From Litoditis marina (Eukaryota > Nematoda > Chromadorea > Rhabditida > Rhabditidae), in the NCBI GenBank assembly GCA_964036275.1, contig OZ038435.1, forward strand, positions 23,046,559 to 23,110,558: a DNA stretch of 64,000 nt, given 5' to 3'. The position numbers and the translations under genes were made by a program. Under the pieces are notes generated by a model, which was given only the letters and a program-made list of their open reading frames with translations, searched no databases and was not told where the DNA came from. This document shows positions 51,401 through 63,833 of the stretch, piece after piece. Within the stretch, counting starts at the first letter, position 1; every line of letters starts with the position of its first letter.

Positions 51401-53519
51401 TGGTGATAAACCTTCTCTTACGTTACTTTCATGAAGTTATAGTTACTCATTGAGAATAAGTTGATGTCTCGAGGTTCCTCCCAATTTCCCACGAGACACG
51501 TGACTTAGTACACGCAGGGAGAACATGATTGTAATTGTCTTAACATGACCGATTTAATGTAGTAGGCAGTGTTGATAAACCATCTTATACGTTACCTTCA
51601 TGAAGTAATATGTTACTCATTGAAAATAAATTGATGTCTCGAGGTTCCTCCCAATTTCCCACGAGACACGTGACTTAGTACACGCAGGGAGAACATAATT
51701 GTAATTGTCAAACATGACCGATTTAATGTAGTAGGCAAGTGTTGATAAACCTTCTCTTACGTTACTTTCATGAAGTTATATGTTACTCATTGAGAATAAG
51801 TTGATGTCTCGAGGTTCCTCCAATTTCCCACGAGACACGTGACTTAGTACACGCAGGGAGAACATAATTGTAATTGTCTTAACATGACCGATTCAATGTA
51901 GTAGGGCCAGTTGTTGATAAACCATCTTATACGTTACCTTCATAAAGTAATATGTTACTCATTGAAAATAAATTGATGTCTCGAGGTTCCTCCCAATTTC
52001 CCACGAGACACGTGACTTAGTACACGCAGGGAGAACATAATTGTAATTGTCTAAACATGACCGATTTAATGTAGTAGGTCAGTGTTGATAACCTTCTCTT
52101 ACGTTACTTTCATGAAGTTATATGTTACTCATTGAGAATAAGTTGATGTCTCGAGGTTCCTCCCAATTTCCCACGAGACACGTGACTTAGTACACGCAGG
52201 GAGAACATAATTGTAAGTGTCTTAACATGACCGATTTAATGTAGTAGGCCAGTGTTGATAAACCTTCTCTTACGTTACCTTCATGAAGTTATATGTTACT
52301 CATTGAGAATAAGTTTATGTCTCGAGGTTTCTCCCAATTTCCCACGAGACACGTGACTTAGTACACGCAGGGAGAACATAATTGTAATTGTCTTAACATG
52401 ACCGATTTAATGTAGTAGGCCAGTGTTGATAAACCTTCTCTTACGTTACTTTCATGAAGTTATATGTTACTCATTGAGAATAAGTTGATGTCTCGAGGTT
52501 CCTCCCAATTTCCCACGAGACACGTGACTTAGTACACGCAGGGAGAACATAATTGTAATTGTCTTAACATGACCGATTTAATGTAGTAGGCCAGTGTTGA
52601 TAAACCTTCTATTACGTTACCTTCATGAAGTTATATGTTACTCATTGAGAATAAGTTGATGTCTCGAGGTTCCTCCCAATTTCCCACGAGACACGTGACT
52701 TAGTACACGCAGGGAGAACATAATTGTAATTGTCTTAACATGACCGATTCAATGTAGTAGGCCAGTGTTGATAAACCATCTTATACGTTACCTTCATAAA
52801 GTAATATGTTACTCATTGAAAATAAATTGATGTCTCGAGGTTCCTCCCAATTTCCCACGAGACACGTGACTTAGTACACGCAGGGAGAACATAATTGTAA
52901 TTGTCTAAACATGACCGATTTAATGTAGTAGGTCAGTGTTGATAACCTTCTCTTACGTTACTTTCATGAAGTTATATGTTACTCATTGAGAATAAGTTGA
53001 TGTCTCGAGGTTCCTCCCAATTTCCCACGAGACACGTGACTTAGTACACGCAGGGAGAACATAATTGTAAGTGTCTTAACATGACCGATTTAATGTAGTA
53101 GGCCAGTGTTGATAAACCTTCTCTTACGTTACCTTCATGAAGTTATATGTTACTCATTGAGAATAAGTTGATGTCTCGAGGTTTCTCCCAATTTCCCACG
53201 AGACACGTGACTTAGTACACGCAGGGAGAACATAATTGTAATTGTCTTAACATGACCGATTTAATGTAGTAGGCCAGTGTTGATAAACCTTCTCTTACGT
53301 TACTTTCATGAAGTTATATGTTACTCATTGAGAATAAGTTGATGTCTCGAGGTTCCTCCCAATTTCCCACGAGACACGTGACTTAGTACACGCAGGGAGA
53401 ACATAATTGTAATTGTCTTAACATGACCGATTTAATGTAGTAGGCCAGTGTTGATAAACCTTCTCTTACGTTACTTTCATGAAGTAATATGTTACTCATT
53501 GAGAATAAATTGATGTTTC
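48400..53519 (+). repeat. Mixed right-subarray satellite between the HOR blocks
   Basis: Continuous monomers, no insert. It includes gagatacg, gtgccttag/accagctc, gtaagtgtc and tagggcag units in combinations seen elsewhere. About 52.1-52.8 and 52.9-53.5 kb repeat the series aggtcag/gataacc, gtaagtgtc, ggtttctccc. The 1-bp indels that are common up to about 51.9 kb almost disappear beyond it. Confidence 0.75.
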
Positions 53520-55821
53520 GAGGTTCCTCCCGATTTCCCACGAGACACGTGACTTAGTACACGCAGGGAAAACACAATTGTAATTGTCTAAACATGACCG
53601 ATTTAATGTAGTAGGGCAGTGTTGATAAACCTTCTCTTACGTTACTTTCATGAAGTAATATGTTACTCATTGAGAATAAATTGATGTTTCAAGGTTCCTC
53701 CCAATTTCCCACGAGACACGTGACTCAGTACACGCAGGGAGAACATAATTGTAACTGTCTAAACATGACCGATTTAATGTAGTAGGCCAGTGTTGATGAA
53801 CCTTCTTTTACGTTACTTTCATGAAGTAATATGTTACTCATTGAGAATAAATTGATGTTTCGAGGTTCCTCCCAATTTCCCACGGGACACGTGACTTAGT
53901 ACACGCAGGGAGAACATAATTGTTATTGTCTAAACACGACCGATTTAATGTAGTAGGCCAGTGTTGATAAACCAGCTCTTACGTTATTTTCATTGAGTAA
54001 TATGTTACTCATTGAGAATAAATTGATGTCTCGAGGTTTTTCCCGATTTCCCACAAGACACGTGACTTAGTACACGTAGGGAGAACATAATTGTAATTGT
54101 CTAAACATGACCGATTTAATGTAGTAGGCCAGTGTTGATAAACCTTCTCTTACGTTACTTTCATGAAGTTATATGTTACTCATTGAGAATAAGTTGATGT
54201 TTCGAGGTTCCTCCCAATTTCCCACGAGAAACGTGACTTAGTACACGCAGGGAGAACATAATTGTAATTGTCTAAACATGACCAATTTAATGTAGTAGGC
54301 CAGTGTTGATAAACCTTCTCTTACGTTACTTTCATGAAGTTATATGTTACTCATTGAGAATGACCGATTTAATGTAGTAGGCCAGTGTTGATAAACCTTC
54401 TCTTACGTTACTTTCATGAAGTAATATGTCACTCATTGAGAATAAATTGATGTTTCGAGGTTCCTCCCAATTTCCCACGAGACACGTGACTTAGTACACG
54501 CAGGGAGAACATAATTGTTATTGTCTAAACATGACCGATTTAATGTAGTAGGCCAGTGTTGATAAACCTTCTCTTACGTTACTTTCATGAAGTAATATGT
54601 TACTCATTGAGAATAAATTGATGTTTCGAGGTTCCTTCCAATTTTCCACGAGACACGTGCCTTAGTACACGCAGGGAGAACATAATTGTTATTGTCTAAA
54701 CACGACCGATTTAATGTAGTAGGCCAGTGTTGATAAACCAGCTCTTACGTTATTTTCATTGAGTAATATGTTACTCATTGAGAATAAATTGATGTCTCGA
54801 GGTTTTTCCCGATTTCCCACAAGACACGTGACTTAGTACACGCAGGGAGAACATAATTGTAATTGTCTAAACATGACCGATTTAATGTAGTAAGCCAGTG
54901 TTGATAAACCTTCTCTTACGTTACTTTCATGAAGTTATATGTTACTCATTGAGAATAAGTTGATGTTTCGAGGTTCCTCCCAATTTCCCACGAGAAACGT
55001 GACTTAGTACACGCAGGGAGAACATAATTGTAATTGTCTAAACATGACCAATTTAATGTAGTAGGCCAGTGTTGATAAACCTTCTCTTACGTTACTTTCA
55101 TGAAGTAATATGTTACTCATTGAGAATAAATTGATGTTTCGAGGTTCCTCCCAATTTTCCACGAGATACGTGACTTAGTACACGCAGGGAGAACATAATT
55201 GTAAGTGTCTTAACATGACCAATTTAATGTAGTAGGCCAGTGTTGATAAACCTTCTCTTACGTTACCTTCATGAAGTTATATGTTACTCATTGAGAATAA
55301 GTTGATGTCTCGAGGTTCCTCCCAATTTCCCACGAGACACGTGACTTAGTACACGCAGGGAGAACATAATTGTAATTGTCTTAACATGACCGATTTAATG
55401 TAGTAGGCCAGTGTTGATAAACCTTCTCTTACGTTACTTTCATGAAGTTATATGTTACTCATTGAGAATAAATTGATGTTTCGAGGTTCTCCCGATTTCC
55501 CACGAGACACGTGACTTAGTACACGCAGGGAGAACATAATTGTAAGTGTCTTAACATGACCGATTTAATGTAGTAGGTCAGTGTTGATAACCTTCTCTTA
55601 CGTTACTTTCATGAAGTTATATGTTACTCATTGAGATTAAATTGATGTCTCGAGGTTCCTCCCAATTTCCCACGAGACACGTGACTTAGTACACGCAGGG
55701 AGAACATAATTGTAATTGTCTAAACATGACCGATTTAATGTAGTAGGTCAGTGTTGATAACCTTCTCTTACGTTACTTTCATGAAGTTATATGTTACTCA
55801 TTGAGAATAAGTTGATGTTTC
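53520..55821 (+). repeat. 2302-bp higher-order repeat, copy 1 (13 monomers + 82-bp unit)
   Basis: Starts with the cccgatttccc/gggaaaacacaattg/tagggcag monomer. Markers are at a fixed offset of 2302-2303 to the next copy: cacgggacacg 53881 and 56183, truncated junction 54358 and 56661, cattgagattaaattg 55631 and 57933. The length equals 13 x 171 + 82 minus 3. Confidence 0.92.
54204..54456 (+). repeat. Monomer plus recurrent 82-bp truncated unit (reference example)
   Basis: Consecutive gaggtt starts are 253 bp apart (171 + 82). The tail of one unit breaks at cattgagaat and joins directly to tgaccgattt, deleting 89 bp with about 2 bp (at) of shared sequence at the break. The same junction recurs at about 25485, 37496, 39961, 41922, 43197, 45661, 47791, 54358, 56661 and 60328. 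The identical breakpoint implies one original deletion spread by HOR amplification. It was not seen left of the gap. Confidence 0.9.
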
Positions 55822-58123
55822 GAGGTTCCTCCCGATTTCCCACGAGACACGTGACTTAGTACACGCAGGGAAAACACAATTGTAATTGTCTAAACATGAC
55901 CGATTTATTGTAGTAGGGCAGTGTTGATAAACCTTCTCTTACGTTACTTTCATGAAGTAATATGTTACTCATTGAGAATAAATTGATGTTTCAAGGTTCC
56001 TCCCAATTTCCCACGAGACACGTGACTCAGTACACGCAGGGAGAACATAATTGTAACTGTCTAAACATGACCGATTTGATGTAGTAGGCCAGTGTTGATG
56101 AACCTTCTTTTACGTTACTTTCATGAAGTAATATGTTACTCATTGAGAATAAATTGATATTTCGAGGTTCCTCCCAATTTCCCACGGGACACGTGACTTA
56201 GTACACGCAGGGAGAACATAATTGTTATTGTCTAAACACGACCGATTTAATGTAGTAGGCCAGTGTTGATAAACCAGCTCTTACGTTATTTTCATTGAGT
56301 AATATGTTACTCATTGAGAATAAATTGATGTCTCGAGGTTTTTCCCGATTTCCCACAAGACACGTGACTTAGTACACGCAGGGAGAACATAATTGTAATT
56401 GTCTAAACATGACCGATTTAATGTAGTAGGCCAGTGTTGATAAACCTTCTCTTACGTTACTTTCATGAAGTTATATGTTACTCATTGAGAATAAGTTGAT
56501 GTTTCGAGGTTCCTCCCAATTTCCCACGAGAAACGTGACTTAGTACACGCAGGGAGAACATAATTGTAATTGTCTAAACATGACCAATTTAATGTAGTAG
56601 GCCAGTGTTGATAAACCTTCTCTTACGTTACTTTCATGAAGTTATATGTTACTCATTGAGAATGACCGATTTAATGTAGTAGGCCAGTGTTGATAAACCT
56701 TCTCTTACGTTACTTTCATGAAGTAATATGTTACTCATTGAGAATAAATTGATGTTTCGAGGTTCCTCCCAATTTCCCACGAGACACGTGACTTAGTACA
56801 CGCAGGGAGAACATAATTGTTATTGTCTAAACATGACCGATTTAATGTAGTAGGCCAGTGTTGATAAACCTTCTCTTACGTTACTTTCATGAAGTAATAT
56901 GTTACTCATTGAGAATAAATTGATGTTTCGAGGTTCCTTCCAATTTTCCACGAGACACGTGCTTAGTACACGCAGGGAGAACATAATTGTTATTGTCTAA
57001 ACACGACCGATTTAATGTAGTAGGCCAGTGTTGATAAACCAGCTCTTACGTTATTTTCATTGAGTAATATGTTACTCATTGAGAATAAATTGATGTCTCG
57101 AGGTTTTTCCCGATTTCCCACAAGACACGTGACTTAGTACACGCAGGGAGAACATAATTGTAATTGTCTAAACATGACCGATTAAATGTAGTAAGCCAGT
57201 GTTGATAAACCTTCTCTTACGTTACTTTCATGAAGTTATATGTTACTCATTGAGAATAAGTTGATGTTTCGAGGTTCCTCCCAATTTCCCACGAGAAACG
57301 TGACTTAGTACACGCAGGGAGAACATAATTGTTATTGTCTAAACACGACCGATTTAATGTAGTAGGCCAGTGTTGATAAACCAGCTCTTACGTTATTTTC
57401 ATTGAGTAATATGTTACTCATTGAGAATAAGTTGATGTCTCGAGGTTCCTCCCAATTTCCCACGAGACACGTGACTTAGTACACGCAGGGAGAACATAAT
57501 TGTAAGTGTCTTAACATGACCGATTTAATGTAGTAGGCCAGTGTTGATAAACCTTCTCTTACGTTACCTTCATGAAGTTATATGTTACTCATTGAGAATA
57601 AGTTGATGTCTCGAGGTTCCTCCCAATTTCCCACGAGACACGTGACTTAGTACACGCAGGGAGAACATAATTGTAATTGTCTTAACATGACCGATTTAAT
57701 GTAGTAGGCCAGTGTTGATAAACCTTCTCTTACGTTACTTTCATGAAGTTATATGTTACTCATTGAGAATAAATTGATGTTTCGAGGTTCCTCCCGATTT
57801 CCCACGAGACACGTGACTTAGGACACGCAGGGAGAACATAATTGTAAGTGTCTTAACATGACCGATTTAATGTAGTAGGTCAGTGTTGATAACCTTCTCT
57901 TACGTTACTTTCATGAAGTTATATGTTACTCATTGAGATTAAATTGATGTCTCGAGGTTCCTCCCAATTTCCCACGAGACACGTGACTTAGTACACGCAG
58001 GGAGAACATAATTGTAATTGTCTAAACATGACCGATTTAATGTAGTAGGTCAGTGTTGATAACCTTCTCTTACGTTACTTTCATGAAGTTATATGTTACT
58101 CATTGAGAATAAGTTGATGTCTC
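55822..58123 (+). repeat. 2302-bp higher-order repeat, copy 2
   Basis: Same order as 53520-55821, exactly 2302 bp between starts (53520, 55822, 58124). About 57.3-57.47 kb is a different monomer background from its partner: ttattgtctaaacacgacc/accagctc/aagttgatgtct instead of accaattt/ccttctc then gagatacg. This looks like a local conversion or exchange. A partial third copy starts at about 59.48 kb (cacgggacacg at 59850) and ends by about 60.7 kb. Confidence 0.9.
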
Positions 58124-61100
58124 GAGGTTCCTCCCAATTTCCCACGAGACACGTGACTTAGTACACGCAGGGAGAACATAAGTGTAAGTGTCTTAACATG
58201 ACCGATTTAATGTAGTAGGCCAGTGTTGATAAACCTTCTCTTACGTTACCTTCATGAAGTTATATGTTACTCATTGAGAATAAGTTGATGTCTCGAGGTT
58301 TCTCCCAATTTCCCACGAGACACGTGACTTAGTACACGCAGGGAGAACATAATTGTAATTGTCTTAACATGACCGATTTAATGTAGTAGGCCAGTGTTGA
58401 TAAACCTTCTCTTACGTTACTTTCATGAAGTTATATGTTACTCATTGAGAATAAGTTGATGTCTCGAGGTTCCTCCCAATTTCCACGAGACACGTGACTT
58501 AGTACACGCAGGGAGAACATAATTGTAATTGTCTTAACATGACCGATTTAATGTAGTAGGCCAGTGTTGATAAACCTTCTCTTACGTTACTTTCATGAAG
58601 AATATGTTACTCATTGAGAATAAATTGATGTTTCGAGGTTCCTCCCGATTTCCCACGAGACACGTGACTTAGTACACGCAGGGAAAACACAATTGTAATT
58701 GTATAAACATGACCGATTTAATGTAGTAGGCCAGTGTTGATAAACCAGCTCTTACGTTACTTTCATGAAGTAATATGTTACTCATTGAGAATAAATTGAT
58801 GTTTCGAGGTTCCTCCCAATTTCCCACGAGACACGTGACTTAGTACACGCAGGTAGAACATAATTGTTATTGTCTAAACATGACCGATTTAATGTAGTAG
58901 GCCAGTGTTGATAAACCTTCTCTTACGTTACTTTCATGAAGTAATATGTTACTCATTGAGAATAAATTGATGTTTCGAGGTTCCTCCCAATTTTCCACGA
59001 GACACGTGACTTAGTACACGCAGGGAGAACATAAGTGTTATTGTCTAAACACGACCGATTTAATGTAGTAGGCCAGTGTTGATAAACCAGCTCTTACGTT
59101 ATTTTCATTGAGTAATATGTTACTCATTGAGAATAAATTGATGTCTCGAGGTTTTTCCCGATTTCCCACAAGACACGTGACTTAGTACACGCAGGGAGAA
59201 CATAATTGTAATTGTCTAAACATGACCGATTTAATGTAGTAGGCCAGTGTTGATAAACCTTCTCTTACGTTACTTTCATGAAGTTATATGTTACTCATTG
59301 AGATTAAATTGATGTCTCGAGGTTCCTCCCAATTTCCCACGAGACACGTGACTTAGTACACGCAGGGAGAACATAATTGTAATTGTCTAAACATGACCGA
59401 TTTAATGTAGTAGGTCAGTGTTGATAACCTTCTCTTACGTTACTTTCATGAAGTTATATGTTACTCATTGAGAACAAGTTGATGTTTCGAGGTTCCTCCC
59501 GATTTCCCACGAGACACGTGACTTAGTACACGCAGGGAAAACACAATTGTAATTGTCTAAACATGACCGATTTATTGTAGTAGGGCAGTGTTGATAAACC
59601 TTCTCTTACGTTACTTTCATGAAGTAATATGTTACTCATTGAGAATAAATTGATGTTTCAAGGTTCCTCCCAATTTTCCACGAGACACGTGACTCAGTAC
59701 ACGCAGGGAGAACATAATTGTAACTGTCTAAACATGACCGATTTGATGTAGTAGGCCAGTGTTGATGAACCTTCTTTTACGTTACTTTCATGAAGTAATA
59801 TGTTACTCATTGAGAATAAATTGATGTTTCGAGGTTCCTCCCAATTTCCCACGGGACACGTGACTTAGTACACGCAGGGAGAACATAATTGTTATTGTCT
59901 AAACACGACCGATTTAATGTAGTAGGCCAGTGTTGATAAACCAGCTCTTACGTTATTTTCATTGAGTAATATGTTACTCATTGAGAATAAATTGATGTCT
60001 CGAGGTTTTTCCCGATTTCCCACAAGACACGTGACTTAGTACACGCAGGGAGAACATAATTGTAATTGTCTAAACATGACCGATTTAATGTAGTAGGCCA
60101 GTGTTGATAAACCTTCTCTTACGTTACTTTCATGAAGTTATATGTTACTCATTGAGAATAAGTTGATGTTTCGAGGTTCCTCCCAATTTCCCACGAGAAA
60201 CGTGACTTAGTACACGCAGGGAGAACATAATTGTAATTGTCTAAACATGACCAATTTAATGTAGTAGGCCAGTGTTGATAAACCTTCTCTTACGTTACTT
60301 TCATGAAGTTATATGTTACTCATTGAGAATGACCGATTTAATGTAGTAGGCCAGTGTTGATAAACCTTCTCTTACGTTACTTTCATGAAGAATATGTTAC
60401 TCATTGAGAATAAATTGATGTTTCGAGGTTCCTCCCGATTTCCCACGAGACACGTGACTTAGTACACGCAGGGAGAACATAATTGTTATTGTCTAAACAT
60501 GACCGATTTAATGTAGTAGGCCAGTGTTGATAAACCTTCTCTTACGTTACTTTCATGAAGTAATATGTTACTCATTGAGAATAAATTGATGTTTCGAGGT
60601 TCCTTCCAATTTTCCACGAGACACGTGCCTTAGTACACGCAGGGAGAACATAATTGTTATTGTCTAAACACGACCGATTTAATGTAGTAGGCCAGTGTTG
60701 ATAAACCAGCTCTTACGTTACTTTCATGAAGTTATATGTTACTCATTGAGAATAAGTTGATGTTTCGAGGTTCCTCCCAATTTCCCACGAGAAACGTGAC
60801 TTAGTACACGCAGGGAGAACATAATTGTAATTGTCTAAACATGACCGATTTAATGTAGTAGGCCAGTGTTGATGAACCTTCTCTTACGTTACTTTCATGA
60901 AGTAATATGTTACTCATTGAGAATAAATTGATGTTTCAAGGTTCCTCCCAATTTCCCACGAGAAACGTGACTCAGTACACGCAGGGAGAACATAATTGTA
61001 ATTGTCTAAACACGACCGATTTAATGTAGTAGGCCAGTGTTGATAAACCAGCTCTTACGTTATTTTCATTGAGTAATATGTTACTCATTGAGAATAAGTT

Positions 61101-61450
61101 GATGTCTCGAGGTTCCTCCCAATTTCCCACGAGACACGTGACTTAGTACACGCAGGGAGAACATAATTGTAAGTGTCTTAACATGACCGATTTAATGTAG
61201 TAGGCCAGTGTTGATAAACCTTCTCTTACGTTACTTTCATGAAGTTATGTGTTACTCATTGAGAATAAGTTGATGTTTCGAGGTTCCTCCCAATTTCCCA
61301 CGAGAAACGTGACTTAGTACACGCAGGGAGAACATAATTGTAATTGTCTAAACATGACCGATTTAATGTAGAAGGCCAGTGTTGATAAACCTTCTCTTAC
61401 GTTACTTTCATGAAGTTATATGTTACTCATTGAAAATAAATTGATGTCTC

Positions 61451-62131
61451 GAGGTTCCTCCCAATTTCCCACGACACACGTGACTTAGTACACGCAGGGA
61501 GAACATATGTAATTGTCTAAACATGACCAATTTAATGTAGTAGGCCAGTGTTGATAAACCTTCTCTTACGTTACTTTCATGAAGTAATATGTTACTCATT
61601 GAGAATAAATTGATGTTTCAAGGTTCCTCCCAATTTCCCACGAGAAACGTGACTTAGTACACGCAGGGAGAACATAATTGTAATTGTCTAAACATGACCG
61701 ATTTAATGTAGTAGGCCAGTGTTGATAAACCTTCTCTTACGTTACTTTCATGAAGTAATATGTTACTCATTGAGAATAAATTGATGTCTCGAGGTTTTTC
61801 CCGATTTCCCACAAGACACGTGACTTAGTACACGCAGGGATAACATAATTGTAATTGTCTAAACATGACCGTTTAATGTAGTAGGCCAGTGTTGATAAAC
61901 CTTCTCTTACGTTACTTTCATGAAGTTATATGTTACTCATTGAGAATAAGTTGATGTTTCGAGGTTCCTCCCAATTTCCCACGAGAAACGTGACTTAGTA
62001 CACGCAGGGAGAACATAATTGTAATTGTCTAAACATGACCGATTTAATGTAGTAGGCCAGTGTTGATAAACCTTCTCTTACGTTACTTTCATGAAGTTAT
62101 ATGTTACTCATTGAAAATAAATTGATGTCTC
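61451..62131 (+). repeat. Four-monomer higher-order repeat, copy 1 (681 bp)
   Basis: Four distinct monomers in order. First is cgacacacg with catatgtaa (169 bp) and a tttcaagg tail; second a gagaaacg unit with a gtctcgagg tail; third a ttttcccgatttcccacaag unit with ggataaca and gaccgtttaatg (170 bp); fourth a gagaaacg unit with a gaaaataaattg tail. The sum 169 + 171 + 170 + 171 equals 681. Confidence 0.9.
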
Positions 62132-63152
62132 GAGGTTCCTCCCAATTTCCCACGACACACGTGACTTAGTACACGCAGGGAGAACATATGTAATTGTCTA
62201 AACATGACCAATTTAATGTAGTAGGCCAGTGTTGATAAACCTTCTCTTACGTTACTTTCATGAAGTTATATGTTACTCATTGAAAATAAATTGATGTCTC
62301 GAGGTTCCTCCCAATTTCCCACGACACACGTGACTTAGTACACGCAGGGAGAACATATGTAATTGTCTAAACATGACCAATTTAATGTAGTAGGCCAGTG
62401 TTGATAAACCTTCTCTTACGTTACTTTCATGAAGTAATATGTTACTCATTGAGAATAAATTGATGTCTCGAGGTTTTTCCCGATTTCCCACAAGACACGT
62501 GACTTAGTACACGCAGGGATAACATAATTGTAATTGTCTAAACATGACCGTTTAATGTAGTAGGCCAGTGTTGATAAACCTTCTCTTACGTTACTTTCAT
62601 GAAGTTATATGTTACTCATTGAGAATAAGTTGATGTTTCGAGGTTCCTCCCAATTTCCCACGAGAAACGTGACTTAGTACACGCAGGGAGAACATAATTG
62701 TAATTGTCTAAACATGACCGATTTAATGTAGTAGGCCAGTGTTGATGAACCTTCTCTTACGTTACTTTCATGAAGTAATATGTTACTCATTGAGAATAAA
62801 TTGATGTTTCAAGGTTCCTCCCAATTTCCCACGAGAAACGTGACTCAGTACACGCAGGGAGAACATAATTGTAATTGTCTAAACACGACCGATTTAATGT
62901 AGTAGGCCAGTGTTGATAAACCAGCTCTTACGTTATTTTCATTGAGTAATATGTTACTCATTGAGAATAAGTTGATGTCTCGAGGTTCCTCCCAATTTCC
63001 CACGAGACACGTGACTTAGTACACGCAGGGAGAACATAATTGTAAGTGTCTTAACATGACCGATTTAATGTAGTAGGCCAGTGTTGATAAACCTTCTCTT
63101 ACGTTACTTTCATGAAGTTATATGTTACTCATTGAAAATAAATTGATGTCTC

Positions 63153-63833
63153 GAGGTTCCTCCCAATTTCCCACGACACACGTGACTTAGTACACGCAGG
63201 GAGAACATATGTAATTGTCTAAACATGACCAATTTAATGTAGTAGGCCAGTGTTGATAAACCTTCTCTTACGTTACTTTCATGAAGTAATATGTTACTCA
63301 TTGAGAATAAATTGATGTTTCAAGGTTCCTCCCAATTTCCCACGAGAAACGTGACTTAGTACACGCAGGGAGAACATAATTGTAATTGTCTAAACATGAC
63401 CGATTTAATGTAGTAGGCCAGTGTTGATAAACCTTCTCTTACGTTACTTTCATGAAGTAATATGTTACTCATTGAGAATAAATTGATGTCTCGAGGTTTT
63501 TCCCGATTTCCCACAAGACACGTGACTTAGTACACGCAGGGATAACATAATTGTAATTGTCTAAACATGACCGTTTAATGTAGTAGGCCAGTGTTGATAA
63601 ACCTTCTCTTACGTTACTTTCATGAAGTTATATGTTACTCATTGAGAATAAGTTGATGTTTCGAGGTTCCTCCCAATTTCCCACGAGAAACGTGACTTAG
63701 TACACGCAGGGAGAACATAATTGTAATTGTCTAAACATGACCGATTTAATGTAGTAGGCCAGTGTTGATAAACCTTCTCTTACGTTACTTTCATGAAGTT
63801 ATATGTTACTCATTGAAAATAAATTGATGTCTC
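63153..63833 (+). repeat. Four-monomer higher-order repeat, copy 2 (681 bp)
   Basis: Same four monomers and same length as 61451-62131; I saw no difference by eye. Another copy begins at 63834 and runs out of the window. Between the copies lies a rearranged 852-bp version (62301-63152) with five monomers and an extra lone cgacacacg unit (62132-62300). Confidence 0.9.

Noticed and set aside
53520..53560. CENP-B box in monomers with cccgatttcccacgag
   Set aside because: Read on the other strand, the CGAA and CCCG parts are spaced one base too far apart and the CGAA end is imperfect. The cacaag class lacks the CG altogether.
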